Shown: one piece after another, positions 30,103 to 39,992 of the stretch
Numbering within the stretch: position 1 is the stretch's first letter
Layout of the letters: every line of letters starts with the position of its first letter
Assembly: GCF_002954445.1 (NCBI RefSeq)
Contig: NZ_MQWA01000001.1
Coordinates: forward strand, 1,284,832-1,348,831
Direction: 5' to 3'
Length of the DNA: 64,000 nucleotides
DNA from: Rubritalea profundi
GTDB lineage: Bacteria; Verrucomicrobiota; Verrucomicrobiia; Verrucomicrobiales; Akkermansiaceae
The notes under the pieces: model-generated
What the model saw: the letters and a program-made list of their open reading frames with translations, nothing else
The model's database searches: none
Told to the model about the DNA's origin: nothing
Made by a program: the position numbers and the translations under genes

Positions 30103-31757
30103 TCTCCACTTTTCTTCTCAATCAATGCTCGCGCTTGCTCCCTAAACGCACCATACATCTCCCTGATTTCTTGCTTGGTTGGTTCATCTAGCGGGAATGC
30201 CGCCGTCACCATCACCTGCGTCTGATAAAAAGTATTTTGGTTCTTATCCACTGATATCCCGTACGGGGCAGTCCATTGCTTCGGGTGCAGATAATACATC
30301 ACCATATCAAATTGGTGCGAGGTCGGCTTCGGCTGCACTGGCTTGCCCTTATGATTACAATGACTACAAAGAATAAACCCATAGTCACCTGTCGGCAGTG
30401 ACATCTCAGTCTCAGAGGCCCCCCAATTCTTATAAGACTCTGGCATCAACAATCCCTCAGCCTCAGTTTTCCAACCAAGCTGGGAATAACAAACCTTCAC
30501 ATCGTGCCACTTATTAAAGGGGTAATCCAGCGCCATGATCACCATCGTGTCATGGTACTCCAATCGCCAAACAAAGGAATACGTCCCCCAAAGGCTCGAC
30601 ATCTCACGCTCCTCTGTCTGCACATCGAGCAATTTCCAGCCCGGCCGAGCAAACTGCACATCAGCGGGGTCAATAATCGCTAGATTTTCCTTATCGTGCA
30701 TGAAGTAGGTTTGATAATTTCCAAAACCCCAACGATAATACAGCACGCTTGCCTCGAAAGCGGTCAGGCAGAGTAAGCTAAGAGCCAGCACACTCGTCAG
30801 CACTGGCCGCGCAGCGCTCGCGCCACTCGTATGTGGCTTGCGCAAACTCTCCAAAACCTTCGAGATTCTAAATCCCACAATCGCATTCCAGACTTTCACT
30901 AGGCCACGACCATCTTTCTTCTTTTCCTTGGTCGCCACAGGCTGCAGGAAGAAACTGTACAAGGCATCACAGCTCATCAGAGCCAGTAAACCGAATGCGA
31001 AAGAAGCCACCAGCATCACATAAACCCAGCCCGAATCCATCAGATCCCAGCCAGCCGTGCCGTAGACAATCCCCACAGTAGCAATCCGCAGCACATTGAC
31101 CACAGTTGCCACAGCAAAGGCACTCCCGATCAGCAGAGCCACATGAAAGCACGGGCGCTTGCGCCACAGAGCATAAAGACACACTACCGCCACCATGCTC
31201 ACCACCGAGAAAAATCCATTACAGATTTTGTCGAGTTCTATTTCGTAGCCATCAATCACCAGCAAATGCCCCTGGACCACATGGTAGGTGCCACTTTGGT
31301 CAATAACCACCGAGGCAATCTTCGAGCTCAGGCTCTCAAACAAATTGAGCAGGCGCTTCTCGATCTGATTCGGTAGTCGCACCAGCAAAAACAACAATGC
31401 CCAGACCGCAAACAAACCAGGCATCCGACGGATTCCCGAGAGATTGGCAGCCAGTAGGCCTAAAACGCCAATCGCAGCCACAGTGGCCACCCAGCCCGTG
31501 TAATAAAGATAAGCCACCGCTGTGAGAAACATACAGGCCAGCAGCCCCAAGCCCAGCGCCAGACTGCTCGGTCCATCCTCAGCCGGCTCCGCCTTGCTCC
31601 ACAGACGGATCGATAAAGACACGACAACCAGCAACAACAAGGGAAACCATTGGTAATGCTGGCGGCCCCAAAGAATCCTTAGGTGGTCCTGTAACAGGGG
31701 CCCCAAGAGCACTAGCACCAAAAGTCCCAGTATCCAAATAGCTCTATTCTTCTGCAT
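30099..31757 (-). CDS. Exosortase-family protein fused to an EpsI-like domain
   Basis: 552 residues. About eight membrane helices cover residues 5-270. The exosortase Cys lies in DKICNGF (Cys179) and the Arg in NVLRI (Arg224). The third catalytic position, normally His or Arg some 20 residues later, is not found: the segment reads GWDLMDSGWVYVM. Residues about 345-552 resemble EpsI/exosortase C-terminal domains (DYPFNKWHDVKVCYSQLGW) and include a CSHCNH motif. The layout recalls exosortase U of Planctomycetes and Verrucomicrobia, but I am not certain of the subfamily. Exosortases are thought to cleave and sort proteins with a C-terminal PEP-like signal; no such substrate is visible in this window. 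Confidence 0.88.
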   Translation of the reverse strand: MQKNRAIWILGLLVLVLLGPLLQDHLRILWGRQHYQWFPLLLLVVVSLSIRLWSKAEPAEDGPSSLALGLGLLACMFLTAVAYLYYTGWVATVAAIGVLGLLAANLSGIRRMPGLFAVWALLFLLVRLPNQIEKRLLNLFESLSSKIASVVIDQSGTYHVVQGHLLVIDGYEIELDKICNGFFSVVSMVAVVCLYALWRKRPCFHVALLIGSAFAVATVVNVLRIATVGIVYGTAGWDLMDSGWVYVMLVASFAFGLLALMSCDALYSFFLQPVATKEKKKDGRGLVKVWNAIVGFRISKVLESLRKPHTSGASAARPVLTSVLALSLLCLTAFEASVLYYRWGFGNYQTYFMHDKENLAIIDPADVQFARPGWKLLDVQTEEREMSSLWGTYSFVWRLEYHDTMVIMALDYPFNKWHDVKVCYSQLGWKTEAEGLLMPESYKNWGASETEMSLPTGDYGFILCSHCNHKGKPVQPKPTSHQFDMVMYYLHPKQWTAPYGISVDKNQNTFYQTQVMVTAAFPLDEPTKQEIREMYGAFREQARALIEKKSGE

Positions 31758-31774
31758 CGGAGTTCTAGGTTTTT

Positions 31775-33244
31775 TTAGTGAGCCGCCAGAGCCCTGTGCT
31801 CGTCGGCGATAATCTTTTGGCCAAGCGCGTCATAGGCCAACCCTAACATCTTATGCAAGTCCTTGTTCGGGCCATCACTCAGCGCGAGCGCTTGCTCTAG
31901 GGCTTGCAGCGCTTCATACCAACGACCCTCAGCCGCCCGCACCTCCCCCAAAGTAAACAACAAAGAATAATCCTCCGCTTGGCTTAATTTCTTGTTGCCA
32001 ATCAAGCGCACCAAAGCGCCTTCAAGCTCAGAAAAATCTGGACCATCCTCTTGCAACTGAAAGCCAACCCAGGCAGCCACCAAACTTGGATCCTCAGCAT
32101 TGAGATCGTGCGCCCGTATCATATGCGCCTCCGCAGAGGCTGGATTGAGCGCAGCTAGAAAAACATGCAGGTCTGCTGCCGCCAGTGGATTGCTTTCCTC
32201 CAGCTGCTGGCTCACCTCGCCAATGCCTTGCTGCACCCTCTCCTTCACTTCTGGATAACGCTCCAGCAACAACTTCAGTGCCGCGACAATCTCCGATCGC
32301 CCGGGTTGGAGGCTGTACGCCTTGAGCAAAAACTCACAAGCTCGGCTCGCCTCAAAATTTTCCTCGTCCAACAAATCGATCGCCTTGAAATACCATTGAC
32401 TCGACTTCAAGCTCTTCACTAGCCCTTCATTTTGCTCACCAAAATCACGCTCAAACTTGCCGACCGCCGACTCGGCCAGATCGCCCTGCTCGAGCACCAT
32501 GGCGTAGAGAATGTAGTCAATCCGCACTCCTATGTCACCACGCTTACTGCCAGTCACCTCACGCCCCAAAGTCGCAAATTTGTGCCAGCACGATTCCTCT
32601 AGACCTAAATTATCACCCGCATAAGCCAAAAGGTTCGCCAGCTGAATGCTCAGGTCGATCTGAGAGTCCTCTGCAACACTCTGGTGGATCACTGCTATTC
32701 CCGCATTCCGTTGATTCTGCGCTAGCAACACCTCAGCCAACAAAACCGTGGCATCTACCAATGCTGGGTCCAGCGCCACCGCTGACTCCAAATGACGTTG
32801 GCAGCGCGCTGTCAAATTTCCTTTATCCAGCAAAACCGGGCTCACCAAATGCTTGCTCCCTGATGCATCCAAAGGATAGACACTTAAAAAGCCGAACCCC
32901 TTACCCGCCAATAAATCCTCAGCCATCCACAAATGCGCCTTAGCATTTCCCTGCGGCGTCTTTGATGCCAGATTCAAAGGTGCCAAACGCTGCATCACTG
33001 CGCGCCCCTTGGCGAATTCACCTTCATCCAACAGCTCAACACCACCCTCGAAACCTAAATTAGACACCTCCTGCGCCAGCTCGGACTGGCGCGCATCGCC
33101 GAAGTCCACTTGCTCGGTCTTCTGATTGGTCATGAGCGCGTAATAAACCGCCCCCCAAAGCACAACAACCACCACCAACGCGATCCAAAGGGCACGCCCG
33201 TAGTAGCTCAACCATTTTTTTAATTTTCGGAGGGGTTTCGCCAT
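31775..33244 (-). CDS. TPR-repeat membrane protein, first gene of the exosortase operon
   Basis: 489 residues. A basic N-terminus and one membrane helix (about residues 17-35, ALWIALVVVVVLWGAVYYAL) precede a long helical-repeat domain with TPR-like units (AGIAVIHQSVAEDSQIDLSI, GRWYEALQALEQALALSDG, LGLAYDALGQKIIADEHRAL). The periplasmic domain may bring exosortase and polymer machinery together (inference). It starts next to a repeat island, so the operon promoter probably lies within 33245-33320, and it ends 17 bp before the exosortase gene. Confidence 0.85.
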   Translation of the reverse strand: MAKPLRKLKKWLSYYGRALWIALVVVVVLWGAVYYALMTNQKTEQVDFGDARQSELAQEVSNLGFEGGVELLDEGEFAKGRAVMQRLAPLNLASKTPQGNAKAHLWMAEDLLAGKGFGFLSVYPLDASGSKHLVSPVLLDKGNLTARCQRHLESAVALDPALVDATVLLAEVLLAQNQRNAGIAVIHQSVAEDSQIDLSIQLANLLAYAGDNLGLEESCWHKFATLGREVTGSKRGDIGVRIDYILYAMVLEQGDLAESAVGKFERDFGEQNEGLVKSLKSSQWYFKAIDLLDEENFEASRACEFLLKAYSLQPGRSEIVAALKLLLERYPEVKERVQQGIGEVSQQLEESNPLAAADLHVFLAALNPASAEAHMIRAHDLNAEDPSLVAAWVGFQLQEDGPDFSELEGALVRLIGNKKLSQAEDYSLLFTLGEVRAAEGRWYEALQALEQALALSDGPNKDLHKMLGLAYDALGQKIIADEHRALAAH

Positions 33245-33778
33245 AACTACCCATCAGCCTGCCCCTGTAATCTCTAACATTCAAGTAATACGTGAGGAAG
33301 ATTTTAGATTAAAAATTAAAGAGGGAAGATGGAAGATGGAAGATGGAAGAGGGCCTGCTATATAAAGCGACTCTACCACGAATAACACCAATTCCACGAA
33401 TCTTGCTCGGATAATGAAATCTCTCTACCGCGAAAAAGACGAAAGAAGCTAAAGTTGCCAGTCCGATGAAGCGGTAGAAGGAGAAAGGAGAGAGGGGGGA
33501 GTGAGAGGAGTGAGGAGTGGGGCAGTGTTCAGACGGTCCAGAATTATTAATTATTAATTGGAGCGCAGCGACTAAGGGGCAACCCTCAACAACCCATTCG
33601 TGCGATTGGTGTGATTCGTGGTAAAAACTCGTTTCATCCTGCCGGCCCTTTAACATCTTTCGTGGTAGAGCCCGTTTCATCTAGCTAGCCCCCTTGACTA
33701 TTGACCCATGACCCATGACTGCCCGCAGGGCTCCTCTACCCTTTCCCCTTATTCCCCCCGCTCCATCGTCCTAGTTCT

Positions 33779-33928
33779 GGAGTGCGCGTGCTCGACACCG
33801 CTCTGGTGGATGGATGTGGCTCGACACATGGGGTGCGGAGCTGAGTAGCCTGGGCTAGAAACGATGCAACCCCACCGCGCTCGTCAAGCCGAGCCAGCCG
33901 CAAAGCGGTGTCGAGCCACACGCACTCC
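33779..33928. repeat. 150-bp MITE-like element with ~24-bp terminal inverted repeats
   Basis: The left end GGAGTGCGCGTGCTCGACAC is the near-complement of the right end GTGTCGAGCCACACGCACTCC, and the match extends by CGCT/AGCG inside. The interior contains further complementary stretches. It has no coding capacity and no obvious target-site duplication. Partial relatives occur near 26630, 38311, 55871 and 62641. Confidence 0.7.
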
Positions 33929-33987
33929 AAACCACTGCAACGGAATCCGTTAAATCAGCGTAATCCGCGCCAAGAACTCGTTTCATC
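33800..33987. repeat. 188-bp repeat, copy A
   Basis: By eye this aligns end to end, without gaps, with 38328-38515 at five mismatches (about 97% identity). It spans the right four-fifths of the inverted-repeat element plus a flanking segment ending GAACTCGTTTCATC. Confidence 0.9.
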
Positions 33988-34080
33988 TAGCTGGCCCATA
34001 AAACGAACACTGAACTCTGCCAACTGAACACTTCTACTCAGCAAGCTTGCTCCACTTTCTAAAAAGTGCATCTTCCTGAC

Positions 34081-35154
34081 ATGTCACAAACCTTCGCACT
34101 CATCCTCGCTGGCGGCAGCGGCACACGCTTCTGGCCACTCTCGCGCGACGCCAAGCCTAAACAACTCCTCGACCTATTCGGCGACACCACCTTACTGAAC
34201 AAAACCATTTCTAGGCTCGAAGGACTAATCCCCAAGGAGAACATCCTCATCCTCACCAACCAGCTTCAACTTGAAGCAGTCAGAGAGGTTGCTCATGAAC
34301 TTCCCGCTGAGAATATTTTTGCTGAACCAGCAAAACGCGACACCGCGCCAGCCGTAGCGCTAGGTGTCGGCCTGGTTGCAGCCCGTGACCCACAGGCAAC
34401 TATGGTGATCCTCCCCGCCGACCAATTAATCAGCGACATCGAGAACTTTCACAGCGTGCTTTCCGATGCTATCACTACAGCGCAACAATCTAATTCACTA
34501 GTAACGATCGGCATCAAACCCACTTGGCCGTGCCCATCATTCGGATACGTAGAACGCGGTGGCGTTAGCCCACTTGCCCCTAGTGGACTCAAAAACGTCC
34601 CACACGAAGTAACCTGTTTCCGAGAAAAGCCGGCTCCAGAGCTTGCGGCTCAATTCCTAGAGCAAGGGAACTTCGCATGGAATGCCGGAATGTTCATCTG
34701 GTCAATTGCGACAGTCATCAAAGAGCTCACCACGCATAACCCTGAATTGGCGAACTTCATCTCTGAACTTCAAAACTCCGACGATATCAACAAGACGGTG
34801 GCTGAGAAATTTGACAAGCTCACACCCACTTCTATCGACTACGCTCTCATGGAGAAAGCTACCAGCGTGCTCAACATCGAAGCCAATTTTGACTGGGACG
34901 ACGTGGGATCATGGATCTCAGTTTCCAAGTACCTCGATTCAACAGAAAGCAATAACAAGACAAACAGCCCACTCGTAGAAATCGATAGTAGCAACAACAT
35001 TGTTTTTACTGAGTCAAAAAACACTCAAGTCGCCCTGCTTGGTGTCGATGACCTCATCGTCGTACAAACCGCCGACTCCATCCTTGTCGCCCACCGCGAC
35101 AAAGCAGACGACATCAAAAAAATCGTCACCAAGCTTCCGAAAGAGCTAACGTGA
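34081..35154 (+). CDS. manC: Mannose-1-phosphate guanylyltransferase
   Basis: 357 residues from ATG 34081 (a GTG at 34066 is in frame but less likely). The nucleotidyltransferase signature GGSGTRFWPLSRDAKPKQLL is at residues 10-29, with FREKPAP and the FAWNAGMFIWS segment typical of GMP/ManC enzymes. It converts Man-1-P and GTP to GDP-mannose. The isomerase domain of bifunctional ManC is absent, so this is the short form. With gmd and fcl nearby it feeds GDP-L-fucose synthesis. It is the only plus-strand gene inside the block and begins right after a repeat island. Confidence 0.95.
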   Translation: MSQTFALILAGGSGTRFWPLSRDAKPKQLLDLFGDTTLLNKTISRLEGLIPKENILILTNQLQLEAVREVAHELPAENIFAEPAKRDTAPAVALGVGLVAARDPQATMVILPADQLISDIENFHSVLSDAITTAQQSNSLVTIGIKPTWPCPSFGYVERGGVSPLAPSGLKNVPHEVTCFREKPAPELAAQFLEQGNFAWNAGMFIWSIATVIKELTTHNPELANFISELQNSDDINKTVAEKFDKLTPTSIDYALMEKATSVLNIEANFDWDDVGSWISVSKYLDSTESNNKTNSPLVEIDSSNNIVFTESKNTQVALLGVDDLIVVQTADSILVAHRDKADDIKKIVTKLPKELT

Positions 35155-35308
35155 AACTCTTCCCGGATGGCTAATGACAGATGACAGATGACAGATGGCG
35201 GATGATGGATGATGGATGATGGATGATGGATGATGTCTCTTAAATCTTAAATCCGACATCGTGAATCAGCTTATCAGCAATCAGCTATCAGCTATCAGCT
35301 ATCAGCAA
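35155..35308. repeat. 7-bp tandem repeat tracts between manC and fcl
   Basis: Three heptamer tracts: ATGACAG x3 (about 35175-35198), GGATGAT x5 (about 35200-35236), and ATCAGCT-type units (about 35265-35310) that run up to the fcl stop codon. Confidence 0.85.
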
Positions 35309-36331
35309 TCACAAGCGCAGCTCCGCTTGACTGCTTAAAAACCATTGATAAGTCTTCTCGAGGCCATGTTCGAGGCTCAAGGAATATTGCCAGCCGAGGT
35401 CCTTGAGTCGGCTAACATCCATGAGCTTCCTTGGTGTCCCGTCTGGCTTAGTCGCATCGAAGGCTAGTTCACCGTCAAATCCGACCACTCGCTGCATCGT
35501 CTCTGCGAGCTCGCGAATCGTGCAATCCACACCTGTACCTACGTTAATATGCGACATCATCGGATCCGTCTGCTTGTCGTAGACGTCTTTAGAAAGATTC
35601 ATCACATGCACACTTGCTGCAGCCATGTCGTCTACATAGAGAAATTCTCGCATCGGCGTACCTGATCCCCACACCACAACATTGGCGGCATCGTTCAATT
35701 TTGCCTCATGGAAGCGTCTCATCATCGCGGGGATTACGTGACTGTTCTCTGGGTGGAAGTTGTCATTCTCTCCGTAGAGATTTGTCGGCATCACACTGCG
35801 GTAATCCACTCCATATTGTCTATTATATGATTCACAGAGCTTTATGCCCGCAATCTTAGCAACAGCGTACGGCTCATTGGTTGGCTCTAAATGGCCGTCA
35901 AGAAGAGCCGTTTCAACCATCGGTTGTTCAGCAAGCTTTGGGTAAATGCAACTAGAACCAAGGAAAAGCAATTGCTTCACTCCTGACTTGTAGGCTTGAT
36001 GGATAATATTACACTCCATCATCAAATTCTCATAAATGAAGTCCGCCGGGTATGTATTGTTCGCGTGAATTCCACCAACCTTTGCGGCAGCTAGATACAC
36101 TTGATCAATCTTCTCTTCTGCAAAAAACTCTGCAACTGCTGCTTGTGAACTAAGGTCCAACTCAGCACGCGTGCGCGTCACTAGCTCACAATTACCAGCT
36201 TCCAACAACTGCCTCGCAATCGCCGATCCCACCATCCCCTTATGCCCTGCTATGAATACACGCTTAGCGTGTGATGACTGATTGCTGATTGCTGATTGCT
36301 GACTACTCGGATCTAACTGATTCTTTTCCAT
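35309..36331 (-). CDS. fcl: GDP-L-fucose synthase
   Basis: 340 residues, extended SDR family; makes GDP-L-fucose from GDP-4-keto-6-deoxymannose with NADPH. Rossmann motif [14 protein letters not shown], active-site [20 protein letters not shown], and [14 protein letters not shown] and [21 protein letters not shown] stretches are all in place. Mature enzymes start about at RVFIAGHKG. Here ~24 extra residues ([20 protein letters not shown]) precede it, encoded by TGATTGC heptamer repeats, and no closer start codon exists. The stop codon is flanked by related CAGCTAT repeats, so the gene sits between two repeat tracts, one of which has entered the coding sequence. Confidence 0.95.
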   Translation of the reverse strand: MEKNQLDPSSQQSAISNQSSHAKRVFIAGHKGMVGSAIARQLLEAGNCELVTRTRAELDLSSQAAVAEFFAEEKIDQVYLAAAKVGGIHANNTYPADFIYENLMMECNIIHQAYKSGVKQLLFLGSSCIYPKLAEQPMVETALLDGHLEPTNEPYAVAKIAGIKLCESYNRQYGVDYRSVMPTNLYGENDNFHPENSHVIPAMMRRFHEAKLNDAANVVVWGSGTPMREFLYVDDMAAASVHVMNLSKDVYDKQTDPMMSHINVGTGVDCTIRELAETMQRVVGFDGELAFDATKPDGTPRKLMDVSRLKDLGWQYSLSLEHGLEKTYQWFLSSQAELRL

Positions 36332-36506
36332 TTCTACTATTTGATTATTCTAAAATTTGATACCCGCTATTTACCGCTAATGGCTGAATAGCTTCACTCT
36401 GATGATTGATGATTGATGGCTGATTTAAGATTTAAGACATTCATCTTCCGTCTTCCGTCTTCCGTCTTCCGTCTTCCGTCTTCCGTCTTCCGTCTTCCAT
36501 CTTCCA
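36332..36506. repeat. 7-bp tandem repeats upstream of fcl
   Basis: GATGATT (about 36400-36418), ATTTAAG x2, then CTTCCGT x~8 ending in CTTCCAT x2 (about 36443-36508). No gene. Confidence 0.85.
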
Positions 36507-36857
36507 TCATTTCCTTAGATATTTGGCGAAGCCGGCTAGCTGTTTGGAGATGCTTTCACAGTGCGCACAGCGTAATTCAGCAATTGAAGGCTCAACGAAA
36601 CCTAATTTTACAGCTAAATAGTACATACTCCGCACTTCGCCGCACGAGCCTTTTGCTATGTCCAGAAAACGGGCGAAATCAGCTGGAGTTTGGCGCTCAG
36701 CGCCTTCCGCGACATTATTCGAGACTGACACTGCCGCGCGCTTTATCTGGTCACAAAATCCATAGTCACGAACCTCTTTAAAGTCAGAGTACACAGAGAA
36801 CGCAATATCTTGCGCCATTTGCCAAACCTCCATTTCTTCGAATCGTTTACCACTCAT
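36507..36857 (-). CDS. Four-helix-bundle protein (23S rRNA-intervening-sequence family)
   Basis: 116 residues. The family signature is clear: FEEMEVWQMAQDIAFSVY at the N-terminus, FCDQIKRAAVSVSNNVAEG in the middle and FARFLDIAKGSCGEVRSMYY later. These small proteins were first seen in rRNA intervening sequences, but many occur inside polysaccharide loci, where their role is unknown. Flanked on both sides by heptamer repeat tracts, between fcl and gmd. Confidence 0.93.
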   Translation of the reverse strand: MSGKRFEEMEVWQMAQDIAFSVYSDFKEVRDYGFCDQIKRAAVSVSNNVAEGAERQTPADFARFLDIAKGSCGEVRSMYYLAVKLGFVEPSIAELRCAHCESISKQLAGFAKYLRK

Positions 36858-37061
36858 TTTGTTGATTATTGATGTCAGATCTAAGATTAAAGATATTTGA
36901 TTTAAGATGTCTGATCTAAGATTAAAGATGTTTGATGTTTGATTTAAAATGTCAGATTTAAGATCCAGGATTTAAGAGTCTTCCCTCTTCCCTCTTCCCT
37001 CTTCCCTCTTCCCTCTTCCCTCTTCCCTCTTCCATCTTCCATCTTCCATCAAAAATGACAC
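36858..37061. repeat. 7-bp tandem repeats between the four-helix gene and gmd
   Basis: Irregular GATTTAAGAT/GATCTAAGAT units (36888-36975) followed by CTTCCCT x~8 and CTTCCAT x3 (about 36978-37050). No gene. Confidence 0.85.
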
Positions 37062-38177
37062 TTACTCAGTCGTGACACTCACCACGTGCCCATGAGCTTT
37101 CAATAAAGTATGAGCCTTAGCCTGCTGGACGTCATTTTGAACCATTTCAGCACACATCTCTTCGACTGTGATTTCAGGTACCCATCCGAGCTTTTCTTTG
37201 GCGTAGCTAGGGTCACCGAGGAGAGTTTCCACTTCCGCTGGTCGGAAATAGCGTGGATCCACTTTGACTATCACCTCACCCACTTTAACGCCTGGTGCTT
37301 TCTCGCGATCGACATTGGTAACAGTTGCAACTTCATTTAGACCTTCACCTGTGAATTCAAGCTCGATACCGGCTTCTTTGGCTGACATCTTTACGAATGC
37401 ACGCACAGAAATTTGCTTACCTGTCGCAATCACAAAGTCTTCTGGAGTGTCTTGCTGAAGCATCATCCACTGCATCCGCACGTAGTCCTTGGCATGGCCC
37501 CAGTCGCGTAGCGCGTCCATGTTTCCTAGGTAGAGGCATTGCTCTAATCCTTGAGAAATGTTGGCAACTGCACGGGTGATCTTACGCGTCACAAATGTCT
37601 CACCGCGGCGTGGTGACTCGTGGTTGAACAAAATGCCATTACAGGCATAGATCCCGTAGGATTCACGATAGTTCACTGCAATCCAGTAGGCGTACATCTT
37701 TGCCACGGCATAGGGTGAACGCGGGTGGAATGGTGTCTTCTCCGTCTGCGGAATTTCTTGAACTTCACCATAGAGCTCAGAGGTCGATGCTTGGTAAAAC
37801 TTTGTCTTCTTTTCTAGACCTAAAAAGCGAATCGCTTCAAGTAATCGAAGGGTGCCTAGCGCGTCGACATCCGCGGTGTACTCGGGAACCTCAAAGGAAA
37901 CCGCCACGTGCGACTGAGCTCCGAGATTGTACACCTCATCCGGCTCCACGTCCTTCATGATTCGAATGAGGTTCGAAGAATCCGTCAAATCTCCGTAATG
38001 AAGATGGAACCGTGAGTTCTCAATATGCGGATCTTGGTAAATGTGATCAACGCGTGCAGTGTTGAACGACGATGCACGGCGTTTGATACCATGCACTTCG
38101 TATCCCTTTTCTAAAAGAAGTTCCGCGAGATACGATCCGTCCTGGCCTGTGATACCAGTAATAAGGGCTTTTTTCAT
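37062..38177 (-). CDS. gmd: GDP-mannose 4,6-dehydratase
   Basis: 371 residues from ATG 38177 ([20 protein letters not shown]); an in-frame start 10 codons upstream is less likely. It converts GDP-mannose to GDP-4-keto-6-deoxymannose, the step before Fcl. The NADP-binding [12 protein letters not shown], the STSELYG strand, [17 protein letters not shown] active site and [17 protein letters not shown] motif are all present. The normal length and motifs indicate a functional enzyme. Confidence 0.97.
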   Translation of the reverse strand: MKKALITGITGQDGSYLAELLLEKGYEVHGIKRRASSFNTARVDHIYQDPHIENSRFHLHYGDLTDSSNLIRIMKDVEPDEVYNLGAQSHVAVSFEVPEYTADVDALGTLRLLEAIRFLGLEKKTKFYQASTSELYGEVQEIPQTEKTPFHPRSPYAVAKMYAYWIAVNYRESYGIYACNGILFNHESPRRGETFVTRKITRAVANISQGLEQCLYLGNMDALRDWGHAKDYVRMQWMMLQQDTPEDFVIATGKQISVRAFVKMSAKEAGIELEFTGEGLNEVATVTNVDREKAPGVKVGEVIVKVDPRYFRPAEVETLLGDPSYAKEKLGWVPEITVEEMCAEMVQNDVQQAKAHTLLKAHGHVVSVTTE

Positions 38178-38648
38178 AAATAAAGAGGTGTGGCCAATTT
38201 CTACCAAAATTGATGAGGAACCGATAAACCATTCGAGCGTTTAAATCTACCAAATTCTATCTAACATAAAAAAATCGCACCATATAGGGAAGGAGCATAT
38301 AAAATCGGGACTGCTGAGCTCGACTCAGCTCTGATGGATGGATGTGGCACGTCACATGGGGTGCGCAGCTGAGTAGCCTGGGCTAGAAACGATGAAACCC
38401 CACCGCGCTCGTCAAGCCGAGCCAGCCGCAAAGCGGTGTCGAGCCACACGCACTCCAAACCACTGCAACGGAATCCGTTAAATCAGCGTAATCCGCGCCA
38501 AGAACTCGTTTCATCAACCAAGGGCTCCATCAGTCCGGCTCTGAAAACTGAACTCTGCTAACTGAACACTTAGTTATCTTAATTATTCATTGGAGCGCAG
38601 CGACTACCCGCAGGGCTCTTCTAGCCGAGCTGGGGCTCGGCGCTCCAA
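38178..38648. repeat. Repeat island between gmd and ugd
   Basis: Contains copy B of the 188-bp repeat (38328-38515), an AACTGAACACTT module, a GGAGCGCAGCGAC module (about 38591), CCCGCAGGGCTCTT and a GAGCTGGGGCTCGGCGCTCC motif ending at 38643. No gene; the gmd promoter should be in the first 100 bp. Confidence 0.85.
38328..38515. repeat. 188-bp repeat, copy B
   Basis: Same length and orientation as 33800-33987, five mismatches. The sequence to its left diverges (GCTGAGCTCGACTCAGCT instead of GCGCGTGCTCGACACCGCT), marking a boundary. Confidence 0.9.
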
Positions 38649-39992
38649 TCAAGGTTTGCCTACCCCCGAGGCATTGAAGCCAATCGACTCAAGCTTCGGA
38701 AGATCCAGAATATTTCGTCCGTCAAAAATATGCGCGGGCTTTACCATGCTTTGGTAGATCGCTGAGTAGTCGAGGTCTTTAAATTCATCCCATTCGGTCA
38801 GCACCAGGACTGCATGCGCATCCTTGGCTGCCTCTTCTGCTGAGCTGGCGATTTTTACAGATTCGTTTGTGAGTTGTTTGATTTCAGCAGCTGGCACCTG
38901 CGGATCATAGACCACGATGTCTGCCCCCTCTTCGAGAAGGTCGCGACAAATATAAATGGCGGCCGATTCACGGGTGTCGTTGGTGTCCTTCTTGAAGGCG
39001 AACCCGAGCACTGCGATCCGCTTGCCTTGGAGAGTATTAAACAAACTATGAATCACCTTACGGCTGAATCGCTTGCGCTGATATTCATTCATGGTGATCA
39101 CTTGATTCCAATACTCAGCCACCTCAGGTAAGCCAAAATGCCCAGATAGGTAGACAAGGTTCAGAATGTCTTTTTGGAAGCAAGACCCACCAAAACCAAC
39201 AGAGGATTTGAGAAACTTTGGCCCGATCCGGCTATCCATACCAATGGCATTCGCCACCTCCTCGACATCTGCTCCTGATGCTTCACAGACTGCGGAAATG
39301 GCATTGATTGAGGAAACTCGCTGGGCGAGGAATGCGTTGGCCACAAGCTTAGATAGCTCGGACGACCAGACATTGGTGGTGACAATCTTCTCACGTGGAA
39401 CCCAACGGTTGTACACATCGACCACGGTCTGCACCGCCTTCTTACCGGATTCCGTAGAATCCCCACCGATAAGAACCCGGTCCGGATTCTCAAGGTCGGT
39501 AATAGCAGTGCCTTCTGCTAGGAATTCTGGGTTCGATAGAATCTCGAAGAGATGGCCTTTTTCATAGCCTTCGAAAACACTCTTCACCAGCTCAGCTGTC
39601 CGAACAGGAACCGTGGACTTCTCAATCACGATTTTAGGACCGTCACAGGCTTCAGCAATCATCCGGGCACAGCCTTCGATATATCCAAGCTCCGGTGCCT
39701 GGCCTGCGCCAATGCCATAATTCTTCGTGGGTGTGCCTACGGAAATAAAGATGATGTCCGCCAATTTGATGTGTGACTTCACCTCGGTCGAGAACGTCAG
39801 GTTTTTGCCACGTCGATCTTCGACGATCTCTTGCAGGCCTGGCTCGTAGATTGGCAAGCAATCCGAATTCCAAGCTGCAATCCGAGCTTCATTTAAATCT
39901 ACAACAGCCACATCGATGTCGTGACACTTCTTGGCGATCATCGCCATTGTCGGGCCACCTACGTAGCCCGCTCCTATACAACAAATTTTCAT
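38649..39992 (-). CDS. UDP-glucose 6-dehydrogenase, eukaryote-like type
   Basis: 447 residues from ATG 39992 ([19 protein letters not shown]), choosing the start at the Rossmann strand over one 29 codons upstream. It oxidises UDP-glucose to UDP-glucuronate with 2 NAD+. The catalytic Cys is in [33 protein letters not shown] and [17 protein letters not shown] are close to animal and plant UGDH. The C-terminal NAD domain has [19 protein letters not shown]-GlcA would be a precursor for the EPS. Start faces a repeat island. Confidence 0.95.
   Translation of the reverse strand: MKICCIGAGYVGGPTMAMIAKKCHDIDVAVVDLNEARIAAWNSDCLPIYEPGLQEIVEDRRGKNLTFSTEVKSHIKLADIIFISVGTPTKNYGIGAGQAPELGYIEGCARMIAEACDGPKIVIEKSTVPVRTAELVKSVFEGYEKGHLFEILSNPEFLAEGTAITDLENPDRVLIGGDSTESGKKAVQTVVDVYNRWVPREKIVTTNVWSSELSKLVANAFLAQRVSSINAISAVCEASGADVEEVANAIGMDSRIGPKFLKSSVGFGGSCFQKDILNLVYLSGHFGLPEVAEYWNQVITMNEYQRKRFSRKVIHSLFNTLQGKRIAVLGFAFKKDTNDTRESAAIYICRDLLEEGADIVVYDPQVPAAEIKQLTNESVKIASSAEEAAKDAHAVLVLTEWDEFKDLDYSAIYQSMVKPAHIFDGRNILDLPKLESIGFNASGVGKP

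Larger units (their letters stand above)
33245..34080. repeat. Large repeat island between the exosortase operon and manC
   Basis: 836 bp without a believable gene. From left to right: GGAAGAT heptamers (33321-33352), a CACGAATAACACCAATTCCACGAAT module, CGCGAAAAAGACGAAAG and GCTAAAGTTGCCAG modules, GATGAAGCGGTAGAAGGAG, a GGAGCGCAGCGAC module, CCCGCAGGGCTC, the 150-bp inverted-repeat element (33779-33928), and CTGAACACTT tails. A short minus-strand reading frame at 33736-33930 recurs at 38261-38458 only because the DNA repeat does. Confidence 0.85.

Noticed and set aside
33736..33930. Minus-strand reading frame starting MECVWLDTALRLARLDERGG, also at 38261-38458
   Set aside because: It recurs only because the 188-bp DNA repeat recurs; inverted-repeat structure and shifting ends argue against a gene.
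35155..37061. CRISPR array as explanation for the repeated tracts
   Set aside because: Units are 7 bp and directly abutting, with no 24-40 bp repeats or unique spacers and no cas genes.
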